A stretch of DNA of 64,000 nucleotides, taken from assembly GCF_003610775.1 (NCBI RefSeq), contig NZ_RAQO01000005.1, forward strand, positions 310,001 through 374,000. The letters run 5' to 3'. The notes below the pieces were generated by a model that had not been told where the DNA came from, did not search any database, and worked only from the letters and a program-made list of their open reading frames with translations. A program made the translations under genes and the position numbers. The stretch comes from Alginatibacterium sediminis (GTDB lineage: Bacteria > Pseudomonadota > Gammaproteobacteria > Enterobacterales > Celerinatantimonadaceae). This document shows, piece by piece, positions 51,513 through 60,828 of this stretch (position 1 is its first letter; every line of letters starts with the position of its first letter).

Positions 51513-53351
51513 ATGCAAATTTCAAACTTTAAAGTATCACTATTGGCGCGCTCAGTTGCGCTGCTTGTCACTGTTTCTGTTCTTGGCGCATGCGGTGGTA
51601 GCAAAGACAGAACCGTAAATCATGATCAAAAAAAGTCGCAGCCAGTTGAGCATGAAATGATGGTCCAACCCATGCACCCTATGCTTGCGGTTGAGCAGCA
51701 TGCAGCCGTTGCGGTGCAGAGTAAACAAGCGCGTATGTCGCAAATGAAATCATTAGCGGCAGTTCAATATCCTAACCATGATATCTACTACCATGAAGCC
51801 ATCAATACCGAGAACTACCAAAAGTTGCAAGATGCTTCGGTTGTGTCTGTGTTGCAGCAGCCTGTGTCCACCTTTAGCGCCGATGTAGACACTGCTAGTT
51901 ATTCTAATATGCGCCGTTTTATCAATAGTGGAGCGCTTCCCCCAAAAGATGCGGTTCGAGTTGAAGAGCTCATCAACTACTTCTCGTACGATTACAAAAA
52001 TCCGTCAAATTCAACGCTAAGTTTAGAAAATCCAATAACACTGAGTACGCTTTTAAGTGCCTCGCCATGGAATGCTAACAATCAATTGATTCGCATCGGC
52101 GTAAGTGCTTACCAACCTGATGTGCAGCAACGAAGCGCTGCCAACATCGTGTTCTTAGTGGATGTGTCGGGATCGATGCAATCCAATGAGAAGCTTCCAT
52201 TGCTTAAACAATCGATGCTGCTGATGCTAAATAACCTGAATGAAGACGACCGTGTAGCTATTGTTACGTATGCCAGCGGCACGTCAGTAGCGCTACCATC
52301 GACCAAGGTGAGCAATAAGGCTGACATTGAGTATGCCATTCAGAGTTTGAGTGCTGGTGGATCAACTAATGGCTCAGCAGGTATTGAACTGGCTTATCGT
52401 CAGGCGCAACTAGGATTTATTGAAAACGGAATTAACCACGTTTACTTAATGTCAGATGGCGACCTCAATGTTGGAATGACAGACATCGACCACTTAAAGC
52501 ATCGTATTTCTCAAAAACGAAAAGCTGGGGTACAGTTTTCAACGATTGGGTTTGGGGAGGGCAATTATAACGATCATTTGATGGAACAATTAGCGGACAC
52601 CGGCAATGGTGTTGCAGGTTATATTGATACTTTACATGAAGCCCAAAAATTACTGGTTGATCAACTTGGCAGTACACTATTCACCGTCGCTCACGACGTT
52701 AAATTTCAAGTTGAATTTAATCCTCGCATGGTTTCTGAGTACCGGTTACTAGGATATGAAAACCGCCAACTAGAACGAGCGGATTTCAATAATGACAAAA
52801 AGGATGCTGGTGACATGGGAGCAGGGCATAGTGTCACTGCAATCTACGAAATCACGCCGGCAGCAAACCAAGGCTTAATCGATCCGCTAGTTTTCCAAGT
52901 GCAAGCATCCAACAAAATGGCTAAGCCATCGAGCAATGAAGCCTTAGCTGAAGTACGAGTGCGTTATAAACAGTCACAATCGAGCGTGTCACAAAAATAT
53001 ACCCAGCGCGTGCTACCGACTCAATACATAGAGTTTGACAACATTACTCAGGATGACCGATTTGCAATCGCGGTAGCCGCTTTTGGACAGAAGCTTCGTG
53101 GCAATAGCGTTGTAGATGATCTGTCATTTGCACAAATCATTGACTGGGCAAGCTCGTCTAAAGGTAGTGATCAGTTTGGTTATCGTTCAGAGTTTGTTAA
53201 ATTGGCTAGATTGAGCCACTCCATGACAGCGGCATTGAGTTCGGAGGCAATAACCGCGCCAGTGCCACAGTACGACATTACTCCACAGCCAACTCCGCTA
53301 ACGTTACAAGAAAGGAACCAAGCGCACCGGTATGAACTTAGCCAGCGATGA
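51513..53351 (+). CDS. vWA-domain lipoprotein (YfbK-like)
   Basis: 612 residues from ATG 51513 (AAAGG, 7 nt spacing); the TTG at 51480 is rejected because it precedes that site. The signal peptide ends in the lipobox LGAC (Cys27). An N-terminal vWF-like region (TFSADVDTASYSNMRRFIN) is followed by a von Willebrand A domain with a complete MIDAS start (DVSGSMQSN), and the family C-terminal domain ends with FAQIIDWASSSKG. It binds a metal-dependent ligand in the envelope; no enzyme activity is known. It overlaps the ECF sigma gene by 20 nt, so the three genes form one operon. Confidence 0.9.
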   Translation: MQISNFKVSLLARSVALLVTVSVLGACGGSKDRTVNHDQKKSQPVEHEMMVQPMHPMLAVEQHAAVAVQSKQARMSQMKSLAAVQYPNHDIYYHEAINTENYQKLQDASVVSVLQQPVSTFSADVDTASYSNMRRFINSGALPPKDAVRVEELINYFSYDYKNPSNSTLSLENPITLSTLLSASPWNANNQLIRIGVSAYQPDVQQRSAANIVFLVDVSGSMQSNEKLPLLKQSMLLMLNNLNEDDRVAIVTYASGTSVALPSTKVSNKADIEYAIQSLSAGGSTNGSAGIELAYRQAQLGFIENGINHVYLMSDGDLNVGMTDIDHLKHRISQKRKAGVQFSTIGFGEGNYNDHLMEQLADTGNGVAGYIDTLHEAQKLLVDQLGSTLFTVAHDVKFQVEFNPRMVSEYRLLGYENRQLERADFNNDKKDAGDMGAGHSVTAIYEITPAANQGLIDPLVFQVQASNKMAKPSSNEALAEVRVRYKQSQSSVSQKYTQRVLPTQYIEFDNITQDDRFAIAVAAFGQKLRGNSVVDDLSFAQIIDWASSSKGSDQFGYRSEFVKLARLSHSMTAALSSEAITAPVPQYDITPQPTPLTLQERNQAHRYELSQR

Positions 53352-53907
53352 ACAACTGATGCTTGATTACGCGCAGCGTGGCGATTACGCCGCGTTTGAG
53401 CGTCTGTATCAACGTTATCGACAACCTCTGTTTGCTTTTATCCGTCAAAAAATGACAGAGGCTGCCAGTAACGAGGTATTTCAAGATGTGTGGGAATCAT
53501 TAATTAGCGGCGCTGACCGTTATCAGGTTCCCACCGTCGATGAATCCACGACTGAAGTAACAAAGCATTTCCGTGGTTATTTATATACCATTGCCCGTCG
53601 TCGAATTGCCGATTACTTTCGTAAGAATGCAATTAGTCCGGCTACCGAAGAGTATGATCTTGATAGTCTGCTTTCGAGCTCTGATCCGGAACAAGAGCAT
53701 CAGCAAGACATAGATAAACGGCTGATATTGAGCTGCGTTTCGCGACTTCCACAAAAGCAGCAAGAGGCATTTACCTTGAAACAATCGGGTCTAGCGGTGG
53801 CTGAAATCGGCAAGGTACTCGATAGCAGTTTTGATGCGATTAAGAGCCGCCTGCGAGTCGCCTATCAACAACTTCGAGAATGCTGGGAGAAACACCATGA
53901 CAGATAA
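53332..53907 (+). CDS. ECF RNA polymerase sigma factor
   Basis: 191 residues. Region 2 (YAAFERLYQRYRQPLFAFIRQKM...EVFQDVWESLI) and region 4 (LPQKQQEAFTLKQSGLAVAEIGKVLDSSFDAIKSRLRVAYQQL) are clear. It starts inside the end of the vWA lipoprotein gene, with GGAACC 12 nt upstream, and overlaps the following membrane protein gene by 11 nt. It therefore differs in type from the two SigZ-like factors in this window and probably works with the downstream anti-sigma-like protein. Confidence 0.9.
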   Translation: MNLASDEQLMLDYAQRGDYAAFERLYQRYRQPLFAFIRQKMTEAASNEVFQDVWESLISGADRYQVPTVDESTTEVTKHFRGYLYTIARRRIADYFRKNAISPATEEYDLDSLLSSSDPEQEHQQDIDKRLILSCVSRLPQKQQEAFTLKQSGLAVAEIGKVLDSSFDAIKSRLRVAYQQLRECWEKHHDR

Positions 53908-54730
53908 ACCAAGTACCGATTTATCTCCTAGTGATAAAGACCTCGACGCTGCTTATCAGGCTGCTGTGAGTGATAACCAGCCTTCGCAGTTGGTGGATAA
54001 ACGCATCGCCAATCTTGCGAAGCAACAGGCGACTAAAATTCAGCAATCCACAACAAAACCCAAAGCAGCTTATACATGGAGTAGCGCACCTTGGTGGGCG
54101 AGTGCGGCGTCTTTAGCTTGTGTTAGTGTGCTGAGTTGGTGGTTGTACATGCAAACGGGTGGGCCAAGTTTTGATGCAGCTATGGAGCAAGACGAGTTTC
54201 AGATGATGCAAACGCCAGCTGCACCAAATCGAGTAACGCAGCAATCAGGCGTAGCCTCATCAGCACCTACGCTTGAGCGCGAATTACTTCGTCAGCAAGA
54301 CAATCAGATGAAGCAACAAAAGTCGTTGAATAGCAAACAGCAAATAGCGAAGAAATCTGAGATGGCGGATAGGTCTCTCGCCATGGAAAGCCAAATACAA
54401 TCAGTACAGGTCGAGCCTGAGATCATTAGTAACACTAGCGAACATACAGAACTTGCAAACCATGATTTACTTAGCTCGTGCATTGAGCTGGTTTTGTCTG
54501 ACATTGAGCCGACACAATTAACTATTGTCAGCAATGTGGAGCAAAAGAGTCGGGCCTTGGCAATGAACAGTGAAACTCAGATCTCATTAAGCTGGCAGCA
54601 ACAACAATGGCAAGTCGTTAAATTGGATCCGCTGTGGATTATAATTCCAGACGAGAGCCCGAACTCTGCGAGCGATGTGTATGAACTACCTAAGAACGTA
54701 ATACATAGCTGTGTTAGTCCTTCGTCATGA
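53897..54730 (+). CDS. Anti-sigma-factor-like membrane protein
   Basis: 277 residues. An N-terminal cytoplasmic region of ~70 residues is followed by one transmembrane helix (WWASAASLACVSVLSWWLYM) and a long Gln/Ser-rich periplasmic part with four Cys. This topology and its overlap with the ECF gene suggest an anti-sigma factor, although no zinc-binding HxxxCxxC is present. The start ATG 53897 (GGGAGA upstream) lies within the sigma gene; the ATG at 53831 in the same frame is unsupported. The final gene of the vWA-sigma operon. Confidence 0.72.
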   Translation: MTDKPSTDLSPSDKDLDAAYQAAVSDNQPSQLVDKRIANLAKQQATKIQQSTTKPKAAYTWSSAPWWASAASLACVSVLSWWLYMQTGGPSFDAAMEQDEFQMMQTPAAPNRVTQQSGVASSAPTLERELLRQQDNQMKQQKSLNSKQQIAKKSEMADRSLAMESQIQSVQVEPEIISNTSEHTELANHDLLSSCIELVLSDIEPTQLTIVSNVEQKSRALAMNSETQISLSWQQQQWQVVKLDPLWIIIPDESPNSASDVYELPKNVIHSCVSPSS

Positions 54731-54761
54731 ACAAGTATTTTTGTGAGCCTAGAGCGTAGAG

Positions 54762-55664
54762 ATGATAAACAATACTAATCTTGCCGATATCCGCTCATTT
54801 GTGCTGACCGCTCAATTGGGAAACTTTACTAAGGCTGCAGAGGCATTAGGTGTTTCGCGCTCGCACGTGTCTCGACAAATTAGCCAGCTAGAAGCGGACA
54901 TGGGAGTGACGCTACTAATCCGAACGACTCGAACCCAGCGTCTTAGCTTGGCTGGTGCACGATTTTTTAGGGAATGCGAAACTGCGCTGGCTTCTATCGA
55001 TCAAGCCTTACTCGCTGCCTTAGACAATACCGAAGCCCTTCGGGGTTTGATTCGAGTCAATTGCGTAGGTGGATATATCGGCGAAGAAATTATCGTAAAA
55101 TTTGTCAGTCAGTACATGCGTTCGCAGGCTAACATAGACATCAGCTTAGATTTTTCTAGCCATCGCGTTGACCTAATTGAAGATGACTTTGATGTAGCAT
55201 TTAGGATGGGTCAGATTGAAGATGCTGGCTTTGTCGCTAAAAAGCTAATGGACATCGAAATGGTAACTTTGGCCAGTCCAGAATATGTTCAAAGCCATGG
55301 TGAAGTTCGCCATCCTCGGGAGTTGTCACAGCATCGTACCTTGTGTGGTTCAGTCACAAAGTGGACTTACATCAACGGTGGCGACCCATCTCAACATGCT
55401 GAAGTGGTTGTCAATGGTCGACTGCATAGTAAAAATGGTCGGGCATTGGTCGATGGTGCATTACAAGGTAATGGCATTATCCGAGTACCAATGATGTATT
55501 GCGCCCAGCATGTTGAAAGTGGGCGCTTACTTCGAATTATGCCTGAATGGGAAATCCCTAGTGTTGAATTTTCTGTTATTTATCACCGCGACAAATACCA
55601 ATCTAAACGGCTAAGCTCCTTCATCAGTTATATAAAAGAGCAATTCGAAAGCTTGAAGCTCTAG
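54762..55664 (+). CDS. LysR-family regulator
   Basis: 300 residues. The helix-turn-helix (NFTKAAEALGVSRSHVSRQISQLE, about 20-43) and the effector domain (LRGLIRVNCVGGYIGEEIIVKF) are typical. The SDR gene 131 nt downstream on the same strand may be its target. Weak ribosome site (TAGAG) before ATG. Confidence 0.9.
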   Translation: MINNTNLADIRSFVLTAQLGNFTKAAEALGVSRSHVSRQISQLEADMGVTLLIRTTRTQRLSLAGARFFRECETALASIDQALLAALDNTEALRGLIRVNCVGGYIGEEIIVKFVSQYMRSQANIDISLDFSSHRVDLIEDDFDVAFRMGQIEDAGFVAKKLMDIEMVTLASPEYVQSHGEVRHPRELSQHRTLCGSVTKWTYINGGDPSQHAEVVVNGRLHSKNGRALVDGALQGNGIIRVPMMYCAQHVESGRLLRIMPEWEIPSVEFSVIYHRDKYQSKRLSSFISYIKEQFESLKL

Positions 55665-55795
55665 TCTTTATTGGTGCTGTATAGAAACAATGTTTCAAGT
55701 GAATTGCTATATATCAACAAAGTGCTTCTACCTTATGATTAATGTATCGCGAACAAACTGCTTTGTTCGCCACACCTTTGATTGGAGAAATAGGC

Positions 55796-56515
55796 ATGAA
55801 AAAACTAGTTGTTATTACTGGGGCTAGCTCAGGAATTGGCGAAGCTATCGCACGACGCATGAATGCAGCAGGTCATCCGCTGCTATTACTTGCTCGTCGT
55901 CTCGATTTACTAGAAAACCTCGGTTTAGAAAACACCATTTGTGCCAAAGTTGATGTAAGCGACCAAGCTAGCTTTGGTGCTGCAATCGCAAAAGCAGAAG
56001 CCCAATATGGTCCAACCGACTTATTCGTAAACAATGCAGGTGTCATGCTTCTAAGCGCCTTAGACGTTCAAGACCCAGCTGAGTGGAAAACTATGTTTGA
56101 TGTAAACGTGATCGGATTGATGAATGGCATGCAGGCGGTGCTTTCCCCAATGAAAGCACGTAAAAGTGGCAGTATAATCAATATAAGTTCGGTAGCAGGA
56201 CGTAAATCCTTCCCAAACCACTCAGCATACTGCGGTACTAAGTTTGCAGTGCACGCCATTTCTGAAAATGTTCGCGAAGAAGTTGCCGACCATAATGTCA
56301 GAGTGACGACCATTGCCCCTGGAGCGGTTGAAACCCAATTGCTATCACATACTACATCTGAAGATATCAAGGATGGCTACCAAGCTTGGAAAGATGATAT
56401 GGGTGGTGTGCTCAATGTTGATGATATCGCGCGTTCGGTTGAGTATGCGTATCAACAGCCACAGGGTGTGTGCATTCGTGAAATCGTGATCTGCGCTACT
56501 CGTCAGGTCTCATAG
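55796..56515 (+). CDS. Short-chain dehydrogenase/reductase, YdfG-like
   Basis: 239 residues starting MKKLVVITGASSGIGEAIA, with GGAG 8 nt before ATG 55796; the upstream ATG 55742 has no ribosome site. Cofactor loop TGASSGIG, NNAGV motif, catalytic Ser in NISSVAGRKS and YxxxK (YCGTK) are intact. The layout resembles E. coli YdfG/NADP-dependent 3-hydroxy acid dehydrogenases. Substrate unknown; co-oriented with a LysR gene. Confidence 0.9.
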   Translation: MKKLVVITGASSGIGEAIARRMNAAGHPLLLLARRLDLLENLGLENTICAKVDVSDQASFGAAIAKAEAQYGPTDLFVNNAGVMLLSALDVQDPAEWKTMFDVNVIGLMNGMQAVLSPMKARKSGSIINISSVAGRKSFPNHSAYCGTKFAVHAISENVREEVADHNVRVTTIAPGAVETQLLSHTTSEDIKDGYQAWKDDMGGVLNVDDIARSVEYAYQQPQGVCIREIVICATRQVS

Positions 56516-56692
56516 TTGAGACAAGGGCCTAGTTCAATTGTTTTTGAGCTAGGTTTTGCTCATGTTTTAGAAGAGATGTGTTTGCTGTTCTGAATTGAAT
56601 CATTATCTAACTTAAGGATGCACAAAAAACTTCTATTCATTTGTTTTTGCTGTATTTTAATATCAGTTTTCAACGGATGTTGCGACTTATTA

Positions 56693-57631
56693 ATGGAATT
56701 AACCTGGAAGCCTAAAGCCTGGCTCGCTGCGGTTTTGGGCCTAGTCACCCAAGCTTTTGCATTTCTATATATCAACCGACCTAAGCTATTTATCTTTTAT
56801 TTTTTGGCCACGTTGCTTCTAAGCATTGTTGATTTGAAGATGCATAGCGGTGCTGCCCAAGGTGAATGGTATTCGCAACTACGATTGCCGTTAATACTGG
56901 TAATTATTTGCCCTATACATGCTTTTATTTTGGCTCGGCGCTATGACACGACACAAGTTCGAGCTTGGTTCGCCAGTTGGTGGGCTACACTGAGCTGTTT
57001 TATCGTGGTCATGTTTATAAGTGCTAGCTTTAGAACTTTTTTCTATGAACCCTTCTCTATACCTTCGGCGTCAATGAGCCCCAGCTTGAATGTAGGCCAG
57101 CAAATTTTGGTTAGCAAGTGGGGCTATGGTAACTATCGGTTTTTAGGGCACCAAATACTACGAACTCAAGCCAGTAAGAAGCCAGAACGCGGCGACATTA
57201 TCGTGTTTCAACATCCGCAATCTCCTGAAGTCGATTTTGTAAAACGGGTAATCGCTTTGCCGGGTGAACGGATTGTCTACCGCAACAAAACGATTACGAT
57301 TAAGCCTGTTTGCAAAGCTAAACGTTCGCCGTGCTCAAAGCCTGTTCGCTTCACAAAAGAGCGCTTAGCAGATTTAACTGTGCAGCAGTTTGTTTTACAC
57401 AGTTATCAAGAGTCTCTTGAAGACAACCGTTACACGGTTCTAGAAGATCCCAATCGGGCTGAACTTCTCGAGCATTACTTTTCACAAACTGGGCGAGTTT
57501 CGGGTGAATGGCTAGTGCCAAAGGGCCATTATTTTGTTATGGGAGATAATCGAGACAACAGCTTGGACAGCCGTTATTGGGGATTTGTACCGCAAGCCAA
57601 TATCACTGGAAAAACGGTATATACATGGTAA
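56693..57631 (+). CDS. lepB: Signal peptidase I
   Basis: A ~312-residue type I signal peptidase, an inner-membrane enzyme that removes signal peptides on the periplasmic side. Counting from ATG 56618, the nucleophile is Ser152 in PSASMSPS, the general base is Lys209 in DFVKRVIALPG, and GDNRDNS lies at 309-315. Four N-terminal helices precede the catalytic domain. The N-terminus MELTWKPKAWLAA from ATG 56693 fits relatives best; ATG 56618 would add 25 hydrophobic residues, and neither has a good ribosome site. It is not next to lepA, rnc or era, so it may be an additional lepB. Confidence 0.85.
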   Translation: MELTWKPKAWLAAVLGLVTQAFAFLYINRPKLFIFYFLATLLLSIVDLKMHSGAAQGEWYSQLRLPLILVIICPIHAFILARRYDTTQVRAWFASWWATLSCFIVVMFISASFRTFFYEPFSIPSASMSPSLNVGQQILVSKWGYGNYRFLGHQILRTQASKKPERGDIIVFQHPQSPEVDFVKRVIALPGERIVYRNKTITIKPVCKAKRSPCSKPVRFTKERLADLTVQQFVLHSYQESLEDNRYTVLEDPNRAELLEHYFSQTGRVSGEWLVPKGHYFVMGDNRDNSLDSRYWGFVPQANITGKTVYTW

Positions 57632-57650
57632 CTATAGCCCTTGTTAAAGA

Positions 57651-58607
57651 TTAATAATGATTGCTGCTTATTTTACCAGGCGACACGCCAATAACTCGTT
57701 TAAAGGCGTGTGAAAAAGCTGCTTCTGAACTGTAACCAAGATCTTCGGCAAGCTTAATTAAGGGCACGTTTTGATGTTTAAGTTGCTGATATGCGAGGCT
57801 CATACGCCATTGGGTTAGGTAGCTTTTCACACTGTTTCCGACTAAATCCGAAAACCGAGCCGAGAAACCAGATCGTGACATTCCGCATTCCCGAGCAAGG
57901 GTTTCAACGGTCCAGTTAAGTTGTGGCTGATTATGAATAGCGCGCATGGCTGCACCTATTTGTTTATCGCGTAGTGCGCCTATCCAGCCGGTGTTTGATT
58001 GCGGGGATTGCTCCAACCAATGGCGAATGAGTTGTATCACTAGAATGTCTGCCAGATGGGTGATGATGGTCTCGCCGCCAGGTTTAAGCTGTTGAGCTTC
58101 ACTAGCAATAAATGCTAGCGATTGATGTAACCATTGCTCACGTTCTTGACTTAGGTTTTCAAGCGTCACCAAGTTTGGTAATTGTTCAATTAACTGCTTG
58201 CCCGCCAATTGGTCAAAGCCCATAACCCCGCAGGTCACCTCTGTTTTTGTGCCGGGACCTAACACTTCTAGTATTTCGTAGCGTTCACTAATTCTTTGTA
58301 CATCTGCATCAAACAGCGGGGTCGCCTCTCGATCAAGGTCGGTTGCAATGATATGCCCTTGTCCATGTGGGACCAATACCAATGATCCTTGCTCAAGAAG
58401 CGTTGCCTCTTCTCCCTCAAGCCTTAACCAACATTGTCCTGAGGTCACAATATGGAACATCATTTTCCCAGGCATTTGGGGCATAGCAAATGACCAATTG
58501 CCGTGAAGTACCGAGCGACAATACAAACTGCCTTCAAGCCTTAATCGATGCAGCGCTTCTCCGAGCGGATCGCTTGCCTGTGGAAAGTTCATCGACGATG
58601 CGTGCAT
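57651..58607 (-). CDS. AraC-family regulator with cupin domain
   Basis: 318 residues. The N-terminal ~150 residues are an AraC-type cupin (KMMFHIVTSGQCWLRLEGEEATLLEQGSLVLVPHGQGH). The C-terminal two helix-turn-helix motifs (VETLARECGMSRSGFSARFSDLVG and PLIKLAEDLGYSSEAAFSHAFKRVIGVSP) are clear. Divergent from the NmrA-like and DUF1772 gene pair, its probable targets. Confidence 0.9.
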   Translation of the reverse strand: MHASSMNFPQASDPLGEALHRLRLEGSLYCRSVLHGNWSFAMPQMPGKMMFHIVTSGQCWLRLEGEEATLLEQGSLVLVPHGQGHIIATDLDREATPLFDADVQRISERYEILEVLGPGTKTEVTCGVMGFDQLAGKQLIEQLPNLVTLENLSQEREQWLHQSLAFIASEAQQLKPGGETIITHLADILVIQLIRHWLEQSPQSNTGWIGALRDKQIGAAMRAIHNQPQLNWTVETLARECGMSRSGFSARFSDLVGNSVKSYLTQWRMSLAYQQLKHQNVPLIKLAEDLGYSSEAAFSHAFKRVIGVSPGKISSNHY

Positions 58608-58739
58608 TGATTTTACCTAGACCAACAAAAATAGACGTTTAATCATTATTTTTAGTCGATTAAGCATTAAAGATCCAGTCAATAGCGAGAATACTAGGTT
58701 TGCCGAGCAAAAGGTATTCAACTATTAAAGGAAATAACC

Positions 58740-59594
58740 ATGACTTCAGAGACAACATTGATCATTGGCAAGTACGCTAAAACGGGTAGTCGAATCGAAA
58801 CGATACTTAAAATGAAAGGCTACGCTACACGCGCGGTATCACGCAGCACGCAACTTAGTTTTGATTGGAATAAACCGCAAGACTGGTTATCGGTGATGCA
58901 AGGCTGTAGCCGTGCCTATGTCTGCTACCAACCAGACTTAGCGCTGCCTTTGGCGCAACAAGCAATTGTAGAGTTTGTTCGAATTGCGAAGATAGCAGGA
59001 ATAAAGCACATCGTGTTGCTGTCGGGACGCGGAGAGGGTGGTGCTCAATCCTGCGAGCAAATATTGATTGATAGTGGCATAAACTGGAATGTAGTGCGTG
59101 TGAGTTGGTTTTCTCAGAATTTTAGCGAAAGCTTTTTGATTGAAAGTGTCAACAGCCGTCAATTTATACTGCCGGCTGTTGACACTTTAGAACCCTTTAT
59201 CGATGTCGATGATATTGCCGAGGTTGCAGTTGCTTGCTTGACTAGGCCTGAACTACGAAATCAACTATTTGAGCTAACTGGGCCTGAATTACTTAGCTTT
59301 AGAGACTGCGCGCAAATCATTTCTAAAGCTATTGATAGCCCTATTGAGGTTGTACCGATCAGCGTAGAGCAGTTTTTGCACGGTTTACGTCAGCTCGATA
59401 TGCCCCAAGAAATGCTGTGGTTAATGAACGAGTTGTTTAGCCTCGTCTTTGATGGGCGAAATAGCCATATCAACAATGGGATTGAGCAAGTATTGGGTAA
59501 GCCAGCAAGGAGATTCCAAGACTATGTTGCTAATACTGCACGCAGCGGTATTTGGGACCTCATAGATGCACAGATACAGCAGCCGGTGTTATGA
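58740..59594 (+). CDS. NmrA-like NAD(P)-binding protein
   Basis: 284 residues of the atypical SDR NmrA/HSCARG type. The nucleotide loop IIGKYAKTGSRI departs from GxxGxxG. The segments IKHIVLLSGRGEGG and VRVSWFSQNFSESF match NmrA relatives, and a C-terminal LFELTGPELLSFRDCAQII segment follows. It may act as a redox-sensing or reductase protein. AAAGGAAATAACC precedes ATG. It overlaps the DUF1772 gene by 4 nt (ATGA), showing translational coupling. Confidence 0.85.
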   Translation: MTSETTLIIGKYAKTGSRIETILKMKGYATRAVSRSTQLSFDWNKPQDWLSVMQGCSRAYVCYQPDLALPLAQQAIVEFVRIAKIAGIKHIVLLSGRGEGGAQSCEQILIDSGINWNVVRVSWFSQNFSESFLIESVNSRQFILPAVDTLEPFIDVDDIAEVAVACLTRPELRNQLFELTGPELLSFRDCAQIISKAIDSPIEVVPISVEQFLHGLRQLDMPQEMLWLMNELFSLVFDGRNSHINNGIEQVLGKPARRFQDYVANTARSGIWDLIDAQIQQPVL

Positions 59595-60067
59595 ATATGG
59601 AACTCCTATTAGTCATAGGCCTAAGCGTAGCCGCCCTTAGTATTGGTTTGGTTGCTGGCATCGTTTTTGCGTTTTCAGCATTCATAATGCGGGCCTTTGA
59701 TAGGCTACCGGTCCAGGTTGCGGTAGCAAGTATGAACAGCATTAATCTAGTGATTCTAAAGTCAGCATTCATGCCTTTGTTTTTAGGCTCGATTGTATTG
59801 GCATTGTTGCTTATGTTGATATCATCGGTGCACCCTAATGCGCATTGGATTTATTGGGCTGGTGGGTTTTATCTGCTGGGTGGGATTGCCTGTACTGGCT
59901 TATTTAATGTCCCTCTTAATCAGCAGTTACAAGGCGCTAACTCAGAGAGTGAGGAGCGCTTGTGGAAACGTTATATGAGGTATTGGACGCGTTGGAATCA
60001 TGTAAGAGTTGGAAGTTGTGTTATTAGTAGCGGCCTTTTTATTGTGGCTTTGCTTAAGTTACATTGA
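59591..60067 (+). CDS. DUF1772 (anthrone-oxygenase-like) membrane protein
   Basis: 158 residues with four hydrophobic segments. GLVAGIVFAFSAFIMRAFDRLP and LFNVPLNQQLQGAN are the conserved DUF1772 landmarks. The family includes fungal anthrone oxygenases; bacterial roles are unknown. Its ATG 59591 overlaps the NmrA-like stop (ATGA). Together with the divergent AraC gene this is a common three-gene unit. Confidence 0.85.
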   Translation: MNMELLLVIGLSVAALSIGLVAGIVFAFSAFIMRAFDRLPVQVAVASMNSINLVILKSAFMPLFLGSIVLALLLMLISSVHPNAHWIYWAGGFYLLGGIACTGLFNVPLNQQLQGANSESEERLWKRYMRYWTRWNHVRVGSCVISSGLFIVALLKLH

Positions 60068-60081
60068 TCTATGACTATCAA

Positions 60082-60117
60082 AACTGCCTGATTTTTCCGA
60101 TTGTAATTCAGGCAGTT
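60082..60117 (+). terminator. Probable terminator hairpin
   Basis: AACTGCCTGA (60082-60091) pairs exactly with TCAGGCAGTT (60108-60117) with a 16-nt loop, 15 nt after the DUF1772 stop. The T-run is poor. Confidence 0.55.
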
Positions 60118-60143
60118 ATTAATACCTATGAATAGGGAAGATT

Positions 60144-60650
60144 ATGGAATTCAGAAGTGAACGTTTACATGCAAAGCAAGTTAAGCCCGAAATATCTGAG
60201 TTAGAACGAGAGCAGCTACTGTTAAGTATTGTTTCATTGTTAAGTCCTAAAGTGGTCGAGAATCTTCCGCCATATTTCCATAACATTTTATCCATGGAAG
60301 ATGCTGCTACTTGGTTAGATCGAATGTTGAGCGAAAGTAGTCTATTTATGCTTGAAGATAAGGGGTCTACTTGCACCCTTGGATTATTGTTTGTATCCAA
60401 TAGTCATGCTGGACGAAACCACATTGGCTACTTGTTAGCGCCGCAATATTGGGGGCAAGGTTTGGCGTCCGAGTTGTTGGCTGCATTTCTAGTGTTTGCG
60501 CAAGGCAAGCTAGATTGGAACACGCTTGTCGCTGGAGTTGATGTCACCAATGTCGCGTCTTTAAAGTTGTTACGTAAACTTGGATTTAGCCAAAGTATTG
60601 ATGGAAGCGGGGATGTGGTGTTTTTTGAGTACGATGTAAATTCGCGATAA
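60144..60650 (+). CDS. GNAT N-acetyltransferase, RimJ/RimL-like
   Basis: 168 residues. The opening MEFRSERLHAKQVKPE, the acetyl-CoA segment IGYLLAPQYWGQGLASELL and the closing VAGVDVTNVASLKLLRKLGFSQS are typical of the Acetyltransf_3 branch. It probably acetylates a protein N-terminus or a small amine; the acceptor is unknown. GGGAAG precedes ATG by 6 nt. Confidence 0.88.
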   Translation: MEFRSERLHAKQVKPEISELEREQLLLSIVSLLSPKVVENLPPYFHNILSMEDAATWLDRMLSESSLFMLEDKGSTCTLGLLFVSNSHAGRNHIGYLLAPQYWGQGLASELLAAFLVFAQGKLDWNTLVAGVDVTNVASLKLLRKLGFSQSIDGSGDVVFFEYDVNSR

Positions 60651-60828
60651 ATTCGACCTAGCAGTAATCACTTCACAATAACATGCATTGCTTTACATAG
60701 CCTTTATGGCGTTGTTGGAACTAGCGCACATTGCGTTAACGGCAGTTGGTCTATGCTAATAGTAAGAGCAATCCTTAGTCTAGTTATAACTATATTTAGA
60801 CGCTAAAGAACTGAAGCGGAGAAAAATC

